In this document: one piece after another, positions 33,469 to 42,752 of the stretch | Position numbering within the stretch: the first letter of the stretch is position 1 | How the letters are laid out: the number at the start of each line of letters is the position of its first letter | Assembly: GCF_007725405.1 (NCBI RefSeq) | Contig: NZ_CP042163.1 | Location: 372,001-436,000, forward strand | Direction of reading: 5' to 3' | From: Shouchella miscanthi | GTDB lineage: Bacteria > Bacillota > Bacilli > Bacillales > Bacillaceae_D | DNA length: 64,000 nt | Notes under the pieces: generated by a model | Database searches by the model: none | Told to the model about the DNA's origin: nothing | Seen by the model: only the letters and a program-made list of their open reading frames with translations | Program-made: the position numbers and the translations under genes

Positions 33469-34740
33469 ATGGCCATATTAGTAGTCGTACTGTTTCTTCT
33501 ATTTATTGCATTTGGAATACCAATCGCTTTTAGTTTAGGGCTAGCTTCTCTTATTTACTTACTGGTTGCTGGTGTTCCATTAACAGTAATTCCCCAGACG
33601 ATGTTTGCTGGCATGAATTCGTTTGTGATGCTCGCCATTCCCGCCTTTATATTAGCTGGAAACTTGATGAACGCAGGAGGAATTACGAATCGAATTATTG
33701 ATTTTGCGAATGCCATTGTTGGTCATATACGAGGCGGCTTGGCGCTAACCAATGTTGCATCTTCTTTAGGGTTTGCAGGTATTTCTGGTACCGCTTTATC
33801 GGATACAGCAAGCATTGGTTCTGTTATGATACCTGCTATGAAAAAGCAAGGATATGGAGCAGGTTTCTCTGCGGCGGTAACGTCCATTTCATCAACGGTT
33901 GGTCCGATGTTACCTCCGTCATTACCAATGATTATTATCGGTACACTAGCGAGTGTGTCGATTGGTGATTTGTTTTTAGCTGGAGCCATTCCAGGGGTAC
34001 TACTCGCAATCGGGTTTTTAATTGTTACGTACATCATTTCAGTAAAAAGACAGTATCCAAAAGGGGAAAAGCAGCCACTCTCCTTTGTGGGAAAGAGTTT
34101 TCTAGGTGCGTTCTGGGCATTGTTAATGGTTGTTATCATTATGTGGGGGATTTTAGGCGGTTACTTTACACCAACAGAAGCAGCAGTTGTTTGTGTCCTT
34201 TACGCATTTGTGATTGGAAAGTTTGTCTATAAAGAGCTTCAAATGAAAGAGTTACCCCAACTACTTGGGAATACGCTAAGTTCGACAGCCTCTATACTGC
34301 TATTAGTTGGATTTGCCAATACATTTGGATGGATCTTAGTCAGCGAAGGCGTACCATTATTAATTGCAGATGGCATTTTATCCATTACGGAAAATCCAAT
34401 TCTTGTTATTTTACTTATCATCCTATTGTTACTTATTTTAGGGATGTTCATGGAAACCATTGCTGCACTGGTTATTTTATTCCCGGTACTATTGCCTGTA
34501 GCAACGAGTGTAGGTATGGATCCGGTTCACTTTGGTGTTGTCATGGTACTTGCGCTCATGATTGGGTTATCAACACCGCCGGTAGGAGTCTGTTTGTTCG
34601 TCGCTTCATCCTTTGCTAAAGTGCCAATTACGAAAACAGTAAAAGAACTACTACCGTATTTTGCAGTAGCGGTCATTGTATTAATTATCGTTGCATACGT
34701 ACCGTCGCTTTCGTTGTTTTTACCAAGTCTATTTGAATAA
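33469..34740 (+). CDS. dctM: TRAP transporter large membrane subunit DctM
   Basis: A 423-residue permease of the DctM family with about twelve membrane segments. FAGMNSFVMLAIPAFILAGN, SDTASIGSVMIPAMKKQGY, ISSTVGPMLPPSLPMII and TPTEAAVVCVLYAF are family blocks, and LSTPPVGVCLFVASSFAKV lies near the end. AAAGGAG is about 12 bases before ATG 33469. Third gene of the transporter; the L-gulonate-type dehydrogenase begins 19 bases later. Confidence 0.93.
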   Translation: MAILVVVLFLLFIAFGIPIAFSLGLASLIYLLVAGVPLTVIPQTMFAGMNSFVMLAIPAFILAGNLMNAGGITNRIIDFANAIVGHIRGGLALTNVASSLGFAGISGTALSDTASIGSVMIPAMKKQGYGAGFSAAVTSISSTVGPMLPPSLPMIIIGTLASVSIGDLFLAGAIPGVLLAIGFLIVTYIISVKRQYPKGEKQPLSFVGKSFLGAFWALLMVVIIMWGILGGYFTPTEAAVVCVLYAFVIGKFVYKELQMKELPQLLGNTLSSTASILLLVGFANTFGWILVSEGVPLLIADGILSITENPILVILLIILLLLILGMFMETIAALVILFPVLLPVATSVGMDPVHFGVVMVLALMIGLSTPPVGVCLFVASSFAKVPITKTVKELLPYFAVAVIVLIIVAYVPSLSLFLPSLFE

Positions 34741-34758
34741 AAAGGATGTGAGTCATAC

Positions 34759-35781
34759 ATGCAAGCAATACAAGTTCAAGAGCCTGGGAAGTTGTCTATT
34801 GTTGAAATGGAAAAACCACAGATTTCTTCGCCTAATGATGTGTTAGTACAGGTTCAATGTGTAGGGATATGTGGTTCTGATGTTCATATTTATCACGGAA
34901 GTAACCCATTCACAGTCTATCCTCGTGTCATTGGACATGAGGTGTCAGGTGTAGTCGCTGAAATTGGAGAGGATGTAGCATTTCTTCAAGTAGGTGATCG
35001 AGTCTCGTTAGAACCAATCGAATACTGCGGTACATGCTATGCCTGTCGAAAAGGTCAGCAGAATGTATGTGAATCCCTTCAAGTATTCGGTGTCCATAAA
35101 GATGGCGGTATGAGTGAATTTGTAAAAGCCCATGAACAAAAATGGCATAAAGTAAACGAATCGATTTCAGCAGAAGCTGCAGCGTTAATAGAACCATTAA
35201 CCATTGGTGCTCAGGCCGCGTTTAGGGGGGGCATTCAACCAGGTGATACAGTCTTTATTATGGGGGCTGGTCCAACTGGAATTGCGTGTCTGTTAATGGC
35301 AAAGGAAGCCGGCGCTTATGTGATGATTTCAGATTTCAATACAGTTAGGCTTGATTATGCATCTTCCATAGGAGCAGATGCCGTTTTTCAGCCAAATAAA
35401 GAGGACATTGAAGAAGCCATCTATAAAGAAACAAAAGGTGAGCTTGCCAATATCGTCATTGATGCTGTTGGAACAGCAGGGACGTTTGAGCAAGCGGTTC
35501 GACTGGCGTCAGTCGCTGGAACCGTTGTGACGTTAGGATTTAATGAAACACCATCTCACATTCCATCTTTATTATTAACAAAAAAAGAGCTGCGGGTTGT
35601 GGGTTCGCGACTGCAAACAAACCAATTCAAAGGCGTTGTAGAGAAAGTAAATGAAGGAATTATTTCTCCAGACGAATTAATTTCTCATCGTTTTCATTTT
35701 AGAAAAGTGGATGAGGCGTTTAAAAAGCTAGAAGAGCACCCTGAAGAAGTAAGGAAAATTGTGCTTACATTTAACGAATAA
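34759..35781 (+). CDS. Zinc-dependent hexonate 5-dehydrogenase, L-gulonate/L-galactonate type (YjmD-like)
   Basis: A 340-residue medium-chain dehydrogenase. Catalytic zinc ligands are in GICGSDVHIYHG and GHEVSGVV; the structural zinc cysteines are in CGTCYACRKGQQNVCES; MGAGPTGIACLLMA is the NAD-binding loop. The closest known types are RspB/YjjN-like enzymes that oxidise L-gulonate to D-fructuronate or L-galactonate to D-tagaturonate, and B. subtilis YjmD at the same place in its uxu operon. With uxuB and uxuA following, L-gulonate to fructuronate is the better fit (inference). Confidence 0.82.
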   Translation: MQAIQVQEPGKLSIVEMEKPQISSPNDVLVQVQCVGICGSDVHIYHGSNPFTVYPRVIGHEVSGVVAEIGEDVAFLQVGDRVSLEPIEYCGTCYACRKGQQNVCESLQVFGVHKDGGMSEFVKAHEQKWHKVNESISAEAAALIEPLTIGAQAAFRGGIQPGDTVFIMGAGPTGIACLLMAKEAGAYVMISDFNTVRLDYASSIGADAVFQPNKEDIEEAIYKETKGELANIVIDAVGTAGTFEQAVRLASVAGTVVTLGFNETPSHIPSLLLTKKELRVVGSRLQTNQFKGVVEKVNEGIISPDELISHRFHFRKVDEAFKKLEEHPEEVRKIVLTFNE

Positions 35782-35796
35782 AGGAGTGGCTAACAT

Positions 35797-36891
35797 ATGA
35801 GAATGACGTTTAGATGGTACGGAAAAGAAGATGATTCTGTTACCCTTGATCAAATTAAGCAAATCCCAGGAGTAGAGGGGCTTGTTTGGGCGCTTCACCA
35901 TCGCCTAGCTGGAGAGGTGTGGACGGAAGAAGAAGTGCTACAAGTGAAAGAGCAAGCAGATGAATATGGCTTTCACTTAGATGTGGTCGAAAGCATTAAT
36001 GTGCATGAAGACATTAAGTTAGGATTGCCGTCAAGAGATCGTTATATCGAAAATTACAAAACGAGCTTGCGTAACGTAGCAAAAGTAGGGGCAAAAGTAG
36101 TGTGCTTTAACTTTATGCCTGTGTTTGACTGGACGCGTACCGATTTATTTAAACCATTAGAAGATGGCTCAACAGCTCTCTTTTATGAAAAAGCAAAAGT
36201 AGACAATATGGATCCGTATGAATTAATTAAAGAAGTAACGAAATCAGCTTATACGATGCCTGGTTGGGAACCAGAGAGGTTAAAGACTATCGAGCAATCG
36301 TTTAAAGCCTATGAGGAAGTGGATGAGGAGCAGCTTTGGAAGAATCTTGCTTATTTTCTCGAAGAAGTACTGCCGGTAGCAGAAGAGGAAGGCATAAAGA
36401 TGGCCATTCATCCAGATGATCCACCTTGGTCTGTGTTTCATTTGCCACGTATCATTAAGAATGAAGAGGCAATTGAGCGTTACTTAGCGATTTCGAACAG
36501 TCCATCTCATTGTTTGACGCTGTGTAGCGGCTCTTTAGGTGCAAACCCAGCTAACGACGTTCCACGCATCATTAGACGGTTCCACGATCGCATTGCGTTT
36601 GCACACATTCGTAATGTTCGAATCTATGAAAATGGTGATTTCATTGAAACCTCTCATCGAACGCAAGACGGCTCTGTACCAATAGATGATGTCGTGAAAG
36701 CTTATCATGAGAGTGGCTTTACTGGCTATGCGCGACCTGACCACGGAAGACATTTATGGGGCGAGGAATGTAGACCTGGTTACGGTTTATATGATCGCGC
36801 TTTAGGCATTATGCATTTATGGGGCTTATGGGATGCCTACGAACTTATTAAACGAAAGGAAGAGAGTGAAAATCATGCTACCACTACATGA
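35797..36891 (+). CDS. uxuA: D-mannonate dehydratase
   Basis: A 364-residue UxuA. It dehydrates D-mannonate to 2-keto-3-deoxygluconate with a divalent metal in a TIM barrel. [78 protein letters not shown] and AHIRNVR are all typical; [14 protein letters not shown] is the C-terminal active-site block. AAAGGAG precedes ATG 35797. Its last 17 bases overlap the start of uxuB, so the two are translationally coupled. Confidence 0.95.
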   Translation: MRMTFRWYGKEDDSVTLDQIKQIPGVEGLVWALHHRLAGEVWTEEEVLQVKEQADEYGFHLDVVESINVHEDIKLGLPSRDRYIENYKTSLRNVAKVGAKVVCFNFMPVFDWTRTDLFKPLEDGSTALFYEKAKVDNMDPYELIKEVTKSAYTMPGWEPERLKTIEQSFKAYEEVDEEQLWKNLAYFLEEVLPVAEEEGIKMAIHPDDPPWSVFHLPRIIKNEEAIERYLAISNSPSHCLTLCSGSLGANPANDVPRIIRRFHDRIAFAHIRNVRIYENGDFIETSHRTQDGSVPIDDVVKAYHESGFTGYARPDHGRHLWGEECRPGYGLYDRALGIMHLWGLWDAYELIKRKEESENHATTT

Positions 36892-37720
36892 AGGATTAAA
36901 AGGGAAAACCGCTGTTATTACAGGTGGGAGCGGGGTTTTATGTCAAGAGATGGCAAAAGAGTTAGCTCGTCAAGGGATGAACGTTGCCATATTAAATAGA
37001 ACAATTGAAAACGGTCAAAAAGTCGTTGATGAGATTAAACAGAACGGTGGAACAGCCCTTGCTGTTTCGTGCGATGTATTAAGTGAGGAAAGTGTATCGC
37101 AAGCATATGATCAAGTGAAAAAAGCCTTTGGTGAATGTGATCTATTAATAAATGGAGCAGGAGGAAATCATCCTGACGCCATTACCGATAAAGAACACTT
37201 TCATGAAGAAGATCTTACCGATTCAACCATAACATCCTTTTTTGACTTAGAAATAGCTGGTTTCGATCACGTTTTTCGTTTAAATTTGCTCGGTACATTA
37301 ATTCCGACACAAGTATTTGCAAAATCGATGACAACAAGAGGTGGAACGGTTATTAATGTGTCTTCTATGGCAGCAGCGACACCAATGACAAAGGTGCCAG
37401 CTTATAGTGCAGCAAAGTCTGGAATTGACAATTTAACGAAATGGCTATCCGTACACTTTGCCGAAGCAGGCATACGTATAAACGCCATTGCACCTGGGTT
37501 CTTTTTAACTGAGCAAAACCGTCACTTATTACGCACGGAAGAAGGAGAATGGACGAGTCGAGCGGAAAAAATTATTGCCCATACGCCGCAGAATCGTTTT
37601 GGACAGCCAGAAGACTTATTAGGCACTTTACTATGGTTGGCAGATGATGACACATCCCGCTTTGTCACAGGTATTACGGTTCCAGTTGACGGCGGATTTA
37701 TGGCATATTCAGGCGTATAA
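36875..37720 (+). CDS. uxuB: Fructuronate reductase, SDR type (UxuB/YjmF-like)
   Basis: A 281-residue short-chain dehydrogenase with [55 protein letters not shown] (Ser, Tyr, Lys triad; shortened [19 protein letters not shown]) and VPVDGGF. Bacillus uses this SDR protein to reduce D-fructuronate to D-mannonate, in place of the unrelated E. coli UxuB. ATG 36875 after AAAGGAAGAGAG lies inside the uxuA end; an upstream in-frame start is less likely. Its place between uxuA and kdgK supports the role. Confidence 0.85.
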   Translation: MLPLHEGLKGKTAVITGGSGVLCQEMAKELARQGMNVAILNRTIENGQKVVDEIKQNGGTALAVSCDVLSEESVSQAYDQVKKAFGECDLLINGAGGNHPDAITDKEHFHEEDLTDSTITSFFDLEIAGFDHVFRLNLLGTLIPTQVFAKSMTTRGGTVINVSSMAAATPMTKVPAYSAAKSGIDNLTKWLSVHFAEAGIRINAIAPGFFLTEQNRHLLRTEEGEWTSRAEKIIAHTPQNRFGQPEDLLGTLLWLADDDTSRFVTGITVPVDGGFMAYSGV

Positions 37721-37735
37721 AAGGAGGCGGTCGTA

Positions 37736-38707
37736 ATGAGCCAATTCGTGACATTTGGAGAAACAATGGTGTTATTTGAAGCTGCTACACAAGGACGATT
37801 ACGATATGTACCGTCATTTCTAAAGAAGATTGGTGGCGCCGAATCAAATGTAGCCATTGCATTAACAAAGCTTGGTCATAGTGCTACGTGGTTTGGTAAA
37901 GTTAGCGATGATGAAATGGGGCACTATGTGGTCCGAGAAGTAAAGGCAGAAGGTGTGGATACAGAGTATGTGACCTATACAGGAGAAGCGCCAACGGCCC
38001 TATACATTAAGGAGCACCGGAGGGAAGAGGAGCTTGCTGTTTATTATTACCGCCATGATTCCGCTGGGAGCACGTTGACAAAGGAAGACCTTGCGTATGA
38101 AAAAATTGCCGATGCATCGATTTTACATGTCACAGGTATTACACCATTATTAAGTAATAGTTGTTATGAAGCAGTTCTCGCAGGTATACAGTGTGCAAAA
38201 GAACATGGAACGTTCGTTTCATTTGACCCTAATCTTCGTTTTGCTCTTATTCGTAAGCTAGGAGAAGAGGTAGCACGTCAGCGATTAGTAACAATTGCTG
38301 CACAAGCAGATCTTGTTTTACCTGGCTTAGATGAAGCGAAGTGGTTGTTTGGTGACATGGAAGAGCAGGATTATCTCACAAAGGTTACTGAATTAGGGGC
38401 AAGGAAAGTCGTCATTAAAAATGGTGGTGACTATAGTCTCTTTAAAGATGAACAGAGTTCTGGGAAAGTGGACAGCTTCCGTGTTAAACAAGTAGTCGAT
38501 CCAGTTGGAGCAGGAGACGGGTTTGCTGCTGGAGTGCTAGCTGGTTTGCTAGAGAACAAGTCACTTGAGGTGTCCGTTCGAATGGGTGCCGCTGTTGGGG
38601 CTTTAGTCATTGGTGTAAAAGGTGACATTGAAGGGCTACCGACAAGGAAGGAAGTTGACGCTTTCTTATGTGATGATGACAAAGTGTATGGAGGAGTTTC
38701 ACGATGA
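37736..38707 (+). CDS. kdgK: 2-dehydro-3-deoxygluconate kinase (PfkB family)
   Basis: A 323-residue ribokinase-type sugar kinase that phosphorylates KDG to KDPG. VTFGETMVLFEA opens the fold, KKIGGAESNVAIALTKLGH is the substrate-binding block, FDPNLRFALI fits KdgK, and DPVGAGDGFAAGVLAGLL holds the catalytic Asp near residue 258. AAGGAGG precedes ATG 37736. It overlaps kdgA by 4 bases, giving a coupled kinase-aldolase pair. Confidence 0.92.
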   Translation: MSQFVTFGETMVLFEAATQGRLRYVPSFLKKIGGAESNVAIALTKLGHSATWFGKVSDDEMGHYVVREVKAEGVDTEYVTYTGEAPTALYIKEHRREEELAVYYYRHDSAGSTLTKEDLAYEKIADASILHVTGITPLLSNSCYEAVLAGIQCAKEHGTFVSFDPNLRFALIRKLGEEVARQRLVTIAAQADLVLPGLDEAKWLFGDMEEQDYLTKVTELGARKVVIKNGGDYSLFKDEQSSGKVDSFRVKQVVDPVGAGDGFAAGVLAGLLENKSLEVSVRMGAAVGALVIGVKGDIEGLPTRKEVDAFLCDDDKVYGGVSR

Positions 38708-39339
38708 ATGATGGGTTATCAACGGTACTTGAATCAGGTGTATGTGCGGTGTTGCGTAAATTACCTCCAGAAAAAATGGAATCGATTGCGGATGCCCTCG
38801 TCGCTGGTGGTGTTAAAGGTCTTGAGGTAACCCTCGATTCCGAGCTAGCACTAGAAACCATTAGCGCGTTAAGCAAGCGCTATGACAAAGATGTCGTCGT
38901 TGGTGCCGGGACGGTTTTACATGCAGATGATGCGATAGCGGCGATTGATGCTGGAGCGCAATTTATTTTTGCGCCGATTCTCTCACAGGAAACCATTGAA
39001 GCGGTGAAAAGTAGAGACATTCCAGTCATTCCAGGAATCTTTACGCCAACAGAAGCGTTTCAAGCCGTTCAATTAGGTGCCGACTTAGTAAAGGTTTTTC
39101 CTGCAGAGTGTGTTGGGCCTCAGTTTATTAAGTCTGTAAGTGGACCGCTCCCTCAAGTGAAAATGATGCCGACTGGTGGAGTGAACTTAGACACGATTCC
39201 TGACTTTATTAAAGCTGGAGCAGTGGCAGTTGGAGCAGGTAGCTCTTTATTATCAAAAGAAATAATTGAAAATAATGATTGGGAGCAGCTTACGGAGACA
39301 GCTCGTGCATATGTGGAGAAAGTAAAAGAAAGTCGATAG
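38704..39339 (+). CDS. kdgA: KDPG aldolase
   Basis: A 211-residue class I aldolase that splits 2-keto-3-deoxy-6-phosphogluconate into pyruvate and glyceraldehyde-3-phosphate. CAVLRKLPPEKMESIADALV, GVKGLEVTLDSELA, VGAGTVLHADDAIAAIDAGA, the Schiff-base Lys in ADLVKVFPAE (about residue 130) and MMPTGGVNLDTI are standard. Last gene of the operon, closed by a terminator. With kdgK it delivers the hexonate carbon to lower glycolysis. Confidence 0.94.
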   Translation: MNDGLSTVLESGVCAVLRKLPPEKMESIADALVAGGVKGLEVTLDSELALETISALSKRYDKDVVVGAGTVLHADDAIAAIDAGAQFIFAPILSQETIEAVKSRDIPVIPGIFTPTEAFQAVQLGADLVKVFPAECVGPQFIKSVSGPLPQVKMMPTGGVNLDTIPDFIKAGAVAVGAGSSLLSKEIIENNDWEQLTETARAYVEKVKESR

Positions 39340-39350
39340 GTGGTTAGGGG

Positions 39351-39389
39351 ACTATCAGTAACGGATTTACGTTGCTGGTAGTTTTTTTG
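39351..39389 (+). terminator. Terminator of the TRAP-uxu-kdg operon
   Basis: A 13-base stem ACTATCAGTAACG with CGTTGCTGGTAGT (including G-U pairs), loop GATTTA, then TTTTTTT. Confidence 0.88.
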
Positions 39390-39425
39390 ATCTGGACCAG
39401 TTATTAATCCGCATGTGCTTTGTAC

Positions 39426-39456
39426 TTGACTTAGAGTGGACTCCAGGGAATAGGAT
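39426..39456 (+). promoter_or_regulatory. MerR-type promoter before adhA
   Basis: TTGACT and TAGGAT are separated by 19 bases, the over-long spacer of MerR-activated promoters, and a dyad TAGAGT-GG-ACTCCA lies inside the spacer. The B. subtilis AdhR site before adhA is built in the same way. No MerR gene is next to it. Confidence 0.65.
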
Positions 39457-39546
39457 ACGTTTAATCAAAGAAAAAGGGGGAATCAGGGAACTAGAAAAGG
39501 CTTGAAAGTAGAATGGTAAGCGCAAATTGATTGGAGGATAAGTGGA

Positions 39547-40584
39547 ATGAAGGTAAAGGCGAGAGCAGTTAATGGTCCAACAGACGCATTTAAACATACC
39601 GAGATTTCACGCAGAGATCTTGATAAGCATGATGTTTTAATTGATATTAAGTACGCTGGAATCTGTCATTCTGATATTCATACGGCGCGAGGAGAATGGG
39701 GTGAAGTTCAGTATCCTTTAGTACCTGGACACGAAATTGCTGGCGTTGTAGCTGACATCGGCGACGATGTAACTTCATTTAAAGTAGGAGACCGTGTTGG
39801 CGTTGGTTGTATGGTCGATTCATGTGGAAAGTGTACAAGCTGTCAAGAAGGTGAAGAACAGTATTGTGAGGAAGGAAATATTCCGACTTATGCGGGAGTG
39901 GATAAGTATGGGGACTACACACAAGGTGGGTATTCCACACACATTGTTGTAACGGAAGGATTCGTTGTCCGCATTCCTGACAATATTCCTTTCGATGCAG
40001 CAGCACCGTTGCTATGTGCAGGAATTACAACGTATTCACCATTAAAGAGATGGCAAGCGGGAGAAGGAAAAAAAGTAGCGGTAATTGGTCTAGGTGGTCT
40101 TGGGCATTTAGGAGTAAAGATTGCACATGCAATGGGTGCCGAAGTAACCGTTCTTTCACAAACGTTAAAAAAGCAAGAGGATGGACTAGCATTTGGGGCA
40201 AAAGAATATTATGCAACAAATGATGAAGAAACGTTAACGAAGCTAGCAGGTTCGTTTGATTTTATTCTAAATACGGTCAGTGCCAAGTTGGATATGAGTG
40301 CTTATTTAAACTTATTAGCATTAAATGGCACCTTAGTAAATGTCGGTGCACCGAGTGAACCGTTAGATGTCAACGCGTTTTCGCTTATCAGCAAAAGACG
40401 ATCATTTGCCGGTTCAATGATTGGTGGTATTCGCGAAACGCAAGAGATGCTAGATTTCTGTTCGGCGCATTCAATTCTTCCAGAAATAGAAGTCATATCA
40501 GCAGACAAAATCGATGACGCATACGAACGGGTGCTACATTCAGATGTCCGCTACCGCTTCGTTATCGATACGAGTACAATTTAG
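39547..40584 (+). CDS. adhA: Zinc-dependent NAD(P) alcohol dehydrogenase, AdhA-like
   Basis: A 345-residue medium-chain dehydrogenase of the cinnamyl-alcohol/AdhA group. [17 protein letters not shown] and [10 protein letters not shown] carry catalytic zinc ligands, [17 protein letters not shown] the structural zinc, and [13 protein letters not shown] the nucleotide loop. In Bacillus, AdhA is induced by aldehydes (formaldehyde, methylglyoxal) through the MerR protein AdhR and detoxifies them; the promoter here supports the same role. GGAGG lies before ATG 39547. It follows the kdgA terminator and is a separate unit. Confidence 0.88.
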   Translation: MKVKARAVNGPTDAFKHTEISRRDLDKHDVLIDIKYAGICHSDIHTARGEWGEVQYPLVPGHEIAGVVADIGDDVTSFKVGDRVGVGCMVDSCGKCTSCQEGEEQYCEEGNIPTYAGVDKYGDYTQGGYSTHIVVTEGFVVRIPDNIPFDAAAPLLCAGITTYSPLKRWQAGEGKKVAVIGLGGLGHLGVKIAHAMGAEVTVLSQTLKKQEDGLAFGAKEYYATNDEETLTKLAGSFDFILNTVSAKLDMSAYLNLLALNGTLVNVGAPSEPLDVNAFSLISKRRSFAGSMIGGIRETQEMLDFCSAHSILPEIEVISADKIDDAYERVLHSDVRYRFVIDTSTI

Positions 40585-40595
40585 CAACATAACAG

Positions 40596-40636
40596 AAGAG
40601 ACGAGAGGCGTTCCAACCGCCTTTCGTCTCTTTTTT
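40596..40636 (+). terminator. Terminator after adhA
   Basis: AAGAGACGAGAGGCG pairs with CGCCTTTCGTCTCTT around TTCCAAC, with a T-run. It lies just before the stop of the convergent coiled-coil gene. Confidence 0.85.
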
Positions 40637-41559
40637 CACGCATTAAGAATAAACGCCCGTTTTTGTTTACGAATGTCTTCTAAATCAGAGTGTAGCTCTT
40701 TTTCTATAGTAGCTAATTGAGATAAAGTGGTTTCGACTTCTGCTAATAGAGTAACTGCTTGTTCATGAGAATCTTTAATCTTTCCATGAACCATCCAATC
40801 AACAATGAAGCCATCGAAGAAGTAGTCAGCAAATGTAAGAAATCCTGTTAGTTCAATCTGGAAAGAGGTAAATTGATTGACGTCTTTTAATTCTTCTTCA
40901 AATTGTCTTAAGTGACGTTGAACTTGATGAATAAGTGCTTTCGCATCATCGACATGGCTATGTTTCATGGCGGTCGTTAAAAAGCCTCCACCAAAAAGGT
41001 CAAATGTAGACCAGTCGCTTGCTTTATTAAGAGAAAAAATGGTGCTTTTCAATGCCTGTTTTGCTTTTTGGCCTACTTCTGTTGCTTCTTTTATTTCATT
41101 CATATAGATCGTAGTTGTTGAAGCTGCTTCTACTAGAGAGTGTAAGGCGGTATTTTTCTCTCCTAATAGTACGTCTTTCTTTAAATCTAGCAGTCGTTGA
41201 AAATCTGCCTTAGGGTTCCCTAATGAATGCAGATGTGCGTCAATTTCTTCAAGCTCGTGATGTAAATCAGTCATTGTTTCTTCGGCTTCCTCGTATTTCA
41301 GTTGAGCTTTTAAGACGAGTGCTGTAGCCTCATCGATTTTTTCGGCTTTTCTGCCTGTCACGGCATGAAGAAGACTCGAAAAGGAAAGGCCGCTTAAGCG
41401 ATCAACGTCTTGCTGTTTATCTTGCAAGATCGTTTTTAACTGTTTCGATTTTTGTGTCTGCTCTTCTAAATTGGGTCTAATTCGGTCCAGATGTGCGTGC
41501 CATTTTTCATACTGACGGATGCGTTCTTTTACATCTGTAAATTCTTTTTCATAATTCAA
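40636..41559 (-). CDS. Hypothetical coiled-coil protein, 307 aa
   Basis: A soluble, highly charged, mostly helical protein of unknown function. Long heptad-like stretches cover residues 1-55 (KEFTDVKERIRQYEKWH, LEEQTQKSKQLKTILQDK), 75-115 and 255-300; between them a conserved-looking hydrophobic block (DLFGGGFLTTAMKHSHVDDA, then FLTFADYFFDGFIVDWMVHG) resembles the core of a Bacillus family of uncharacterised proteins I cannot name. The start is TTG 41559 after GGGGGTG. No membrane segment or signal. Convergent with adhA and alone on its strand. Confidence 0.7.
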   Translation of the reverse strand: MNYEKEFTDVKERIRQYEKWHAHLDRIRPNLEEQTQKSKQLKTILQDKQQDVDRLSGLSFSSLLHAVTGRKAEKIDEATALVLKAQLKYEEAEETMTDLHHELEEIDAHLHSLGNPKADFQRLLDLKKDVLLGEKNTALHSLVEAASTTTIYMNEIKEATEVGQKAKQALKSTIFSLNKASDWSTFDLFGGGFLTTAMKHSHVDDAKALIHQVQRHLRQFEEELKDVNQFTSFQIELTGFLTFADYFFDGFIVDWMVHGKIKDSHEQAVTLLAEVETTLSQLATIEKELHSDLEDIRKQKRAFILNA

Positions 41560-41624
41560 TGATGAACACCCCCTTATCTATATAACGTTCAAAAGAAAGA
41601 AAGGTTTCGCATGTAACATAAATG

Positions 41625-41652
41625 TTGCAGGAATTGAATAACTTGTTATAAT
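41625..41652 (+). promoter_or_regulatory. Candidate sigma-A promoter upstream of the structured leader
   Basis: TTGCAG (41625-41630), 16 bases, and a consensus TATAAT (41647-41652). It would start transcription about 180 bases before the isomerase gene. Confidence 0.5.
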
Positions 41653-41689
41653 GTTATAATAATATGAAAAATTCGAAGGAGCGATTGTA

Positions 41690-41744
41690 GTTCCCTAACG
41701 GAACAGCTCAATCTAGCCATGCACAGTCGAGCATGGCTAGATTG
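41690..41744 (+). ncRNA. Two successive hairpins, leader or small RNA
   Basis: A small hairpin GTTCC-CTAAC-GGAAC (41690-41704) is followed by a perfect 14-base stem CAATCTAGCCATGC (41709-41722) with its complement at 41731-41744. It lies between the promoter at 41625 and the isomerase gene. The T-run after it is poor, so it could be an attenuator, a processed small RNA or an mRNA stabiliser; it matches no riboswitch class I know. Confidence 0.45.
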
Positions 41745-41789
41745 TTGTCAGTATTTTCTCTTTATTAAAGAATGAAATTAAAGGAAATG

Positions 41790-41811
41790 TAAACGTTTTA
41801 GCGAACGTTTA
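41790..41811 (+). promoter_or_regulatory. Inverted repeat TAAACGTT-N6-AACGTTTA
   Basis: A perfect eight-base inverted repeat with a six-base spacer, 30 bases before the isomerase start. It resembles LacI/GalR-type or cre operators. Confidence 0.5.
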
Positions 41812-41840
41812 TGTAGAAACATAGAGGGTGAGGGTATAGC

Positions 41841-42752
41841 ATGAAGGTTGGTTTAAGTTCATACAGTTTAGTCCAAGCACTAAGAGACGGTAGAATGACG
41901 ATTCTAGAGGCAATTGATTGGGTGAGAGAGCAAGGTGGCTCACATATGGAGCTCGTTCCTTACGGCTATACGGTAGTGGATAACTACGATTTAGCAAGTC
42001 AAATTAAAGAGCGTGCCGCACAGGTTGGAATTGAACTATCTGCTTATTGTATGCCAGCTAATTTTATCCAACCGACAGAAACGGCATTTAATGAAGAAGT
42101 AGAGCGAGTTAAAGCCCATGTTGACGTTGTTCATCATATGGGTATGACACTCATGCGACATGATGTGACGGCTTTTTCATTACAGCCAGAAGAAATGTCT
42201 ATTCATTATTTTGACGATCATTTTGAGGAAATGGTACTAGGTAGTCAAATGATTGCTGATTATGCTAAGACCCTGGGCATCACCACAACGATTGAGAATC
42301 ACGGTTTTAATGTGCAATCAAGTGATCGTGTTCAGCGAGTGTTACGTGCAGTAAATCGGGACAATTTTAAAACGACGCTAGACATAGGGAATTTCTTATG
42401 CGCAGATGAAGATCCGTTAGTTGGAGTACGAAAAAACCTCCCGTACGCGGCTACGGTTCATTTTAAAGATTTTTATATTCGTCCCTATTATGAGAATCCT
42501 GGTGAAGGAGCTTGGTTTAGAACATCGAATGGAAACTATTTACGTGGGGCCATCCTTGGTCATGGAGAACTACCTGTGCGCGAAATCATTCGACAATTAA
42601 AAGTGGCGAAGTACGACGGTTATCTTGTAGTGGAGTTTGAAGGAATGGAAGATTGTTTTCTTGGTTCACGTATTAGTATGAATAATTTAAGCCGACTTTG
42701 GGATGAAGTAACGGTAGATGGTTGGAAGTCGGTAGAAGGGGCGAGAGCTTAA
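41841..42752 (+). CDS. Sugar phosphate isomerase/epimerase (TIM barrel)
   Basis: A 303-residue xylose-isomerase-like TIM-barrel protein of the IolE/IolI/YcjR type. LSSYSLVQALRDGRMTILEA, SHMELVPYGYTV, IELSAYCMPANF, TTTIENHGFNV (metal-binding Glu), TTLDIGNFLCADEDP, TVHFKDFYIRP and LVVEFEGMED give the family's metal and catalytic residues in order. GAGGGTGAGGG precedes ATG 41841. The stop overlaps the next ATG (TAATG), so it is coupled to a Gfo/Idh/MocA oxidoreductase, a common pair in keto-sugar or inositol-like catabolism. Confidence 0.85.
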   Translation: MKVGLSSYSLVQALRDGRMTILEAIDWVREQGGSHMELVPYGYTVVDNYDLASQIKERAAQVGIELSAYCMPANFIQPTETAFNEEVERVKAHVDVVHHMGMTLMRHDVTAFSLQPEEMSIHYFDDHFEEMVLGSQMIADYAKTLGITTTIENHGFNVQSSDRVQRVLRAVNRDNFKTTLDIGNFLCADEDPLVGVRKNLPYAATVHFKDFYIRPYYENPGEGAWFRTSNGNYLRGAILGHGELPVREIIRQLKVAKYDGYLVVEFEGMEDCFLGSRISMNNLSRLWDEVTVDGWKSVEGARA

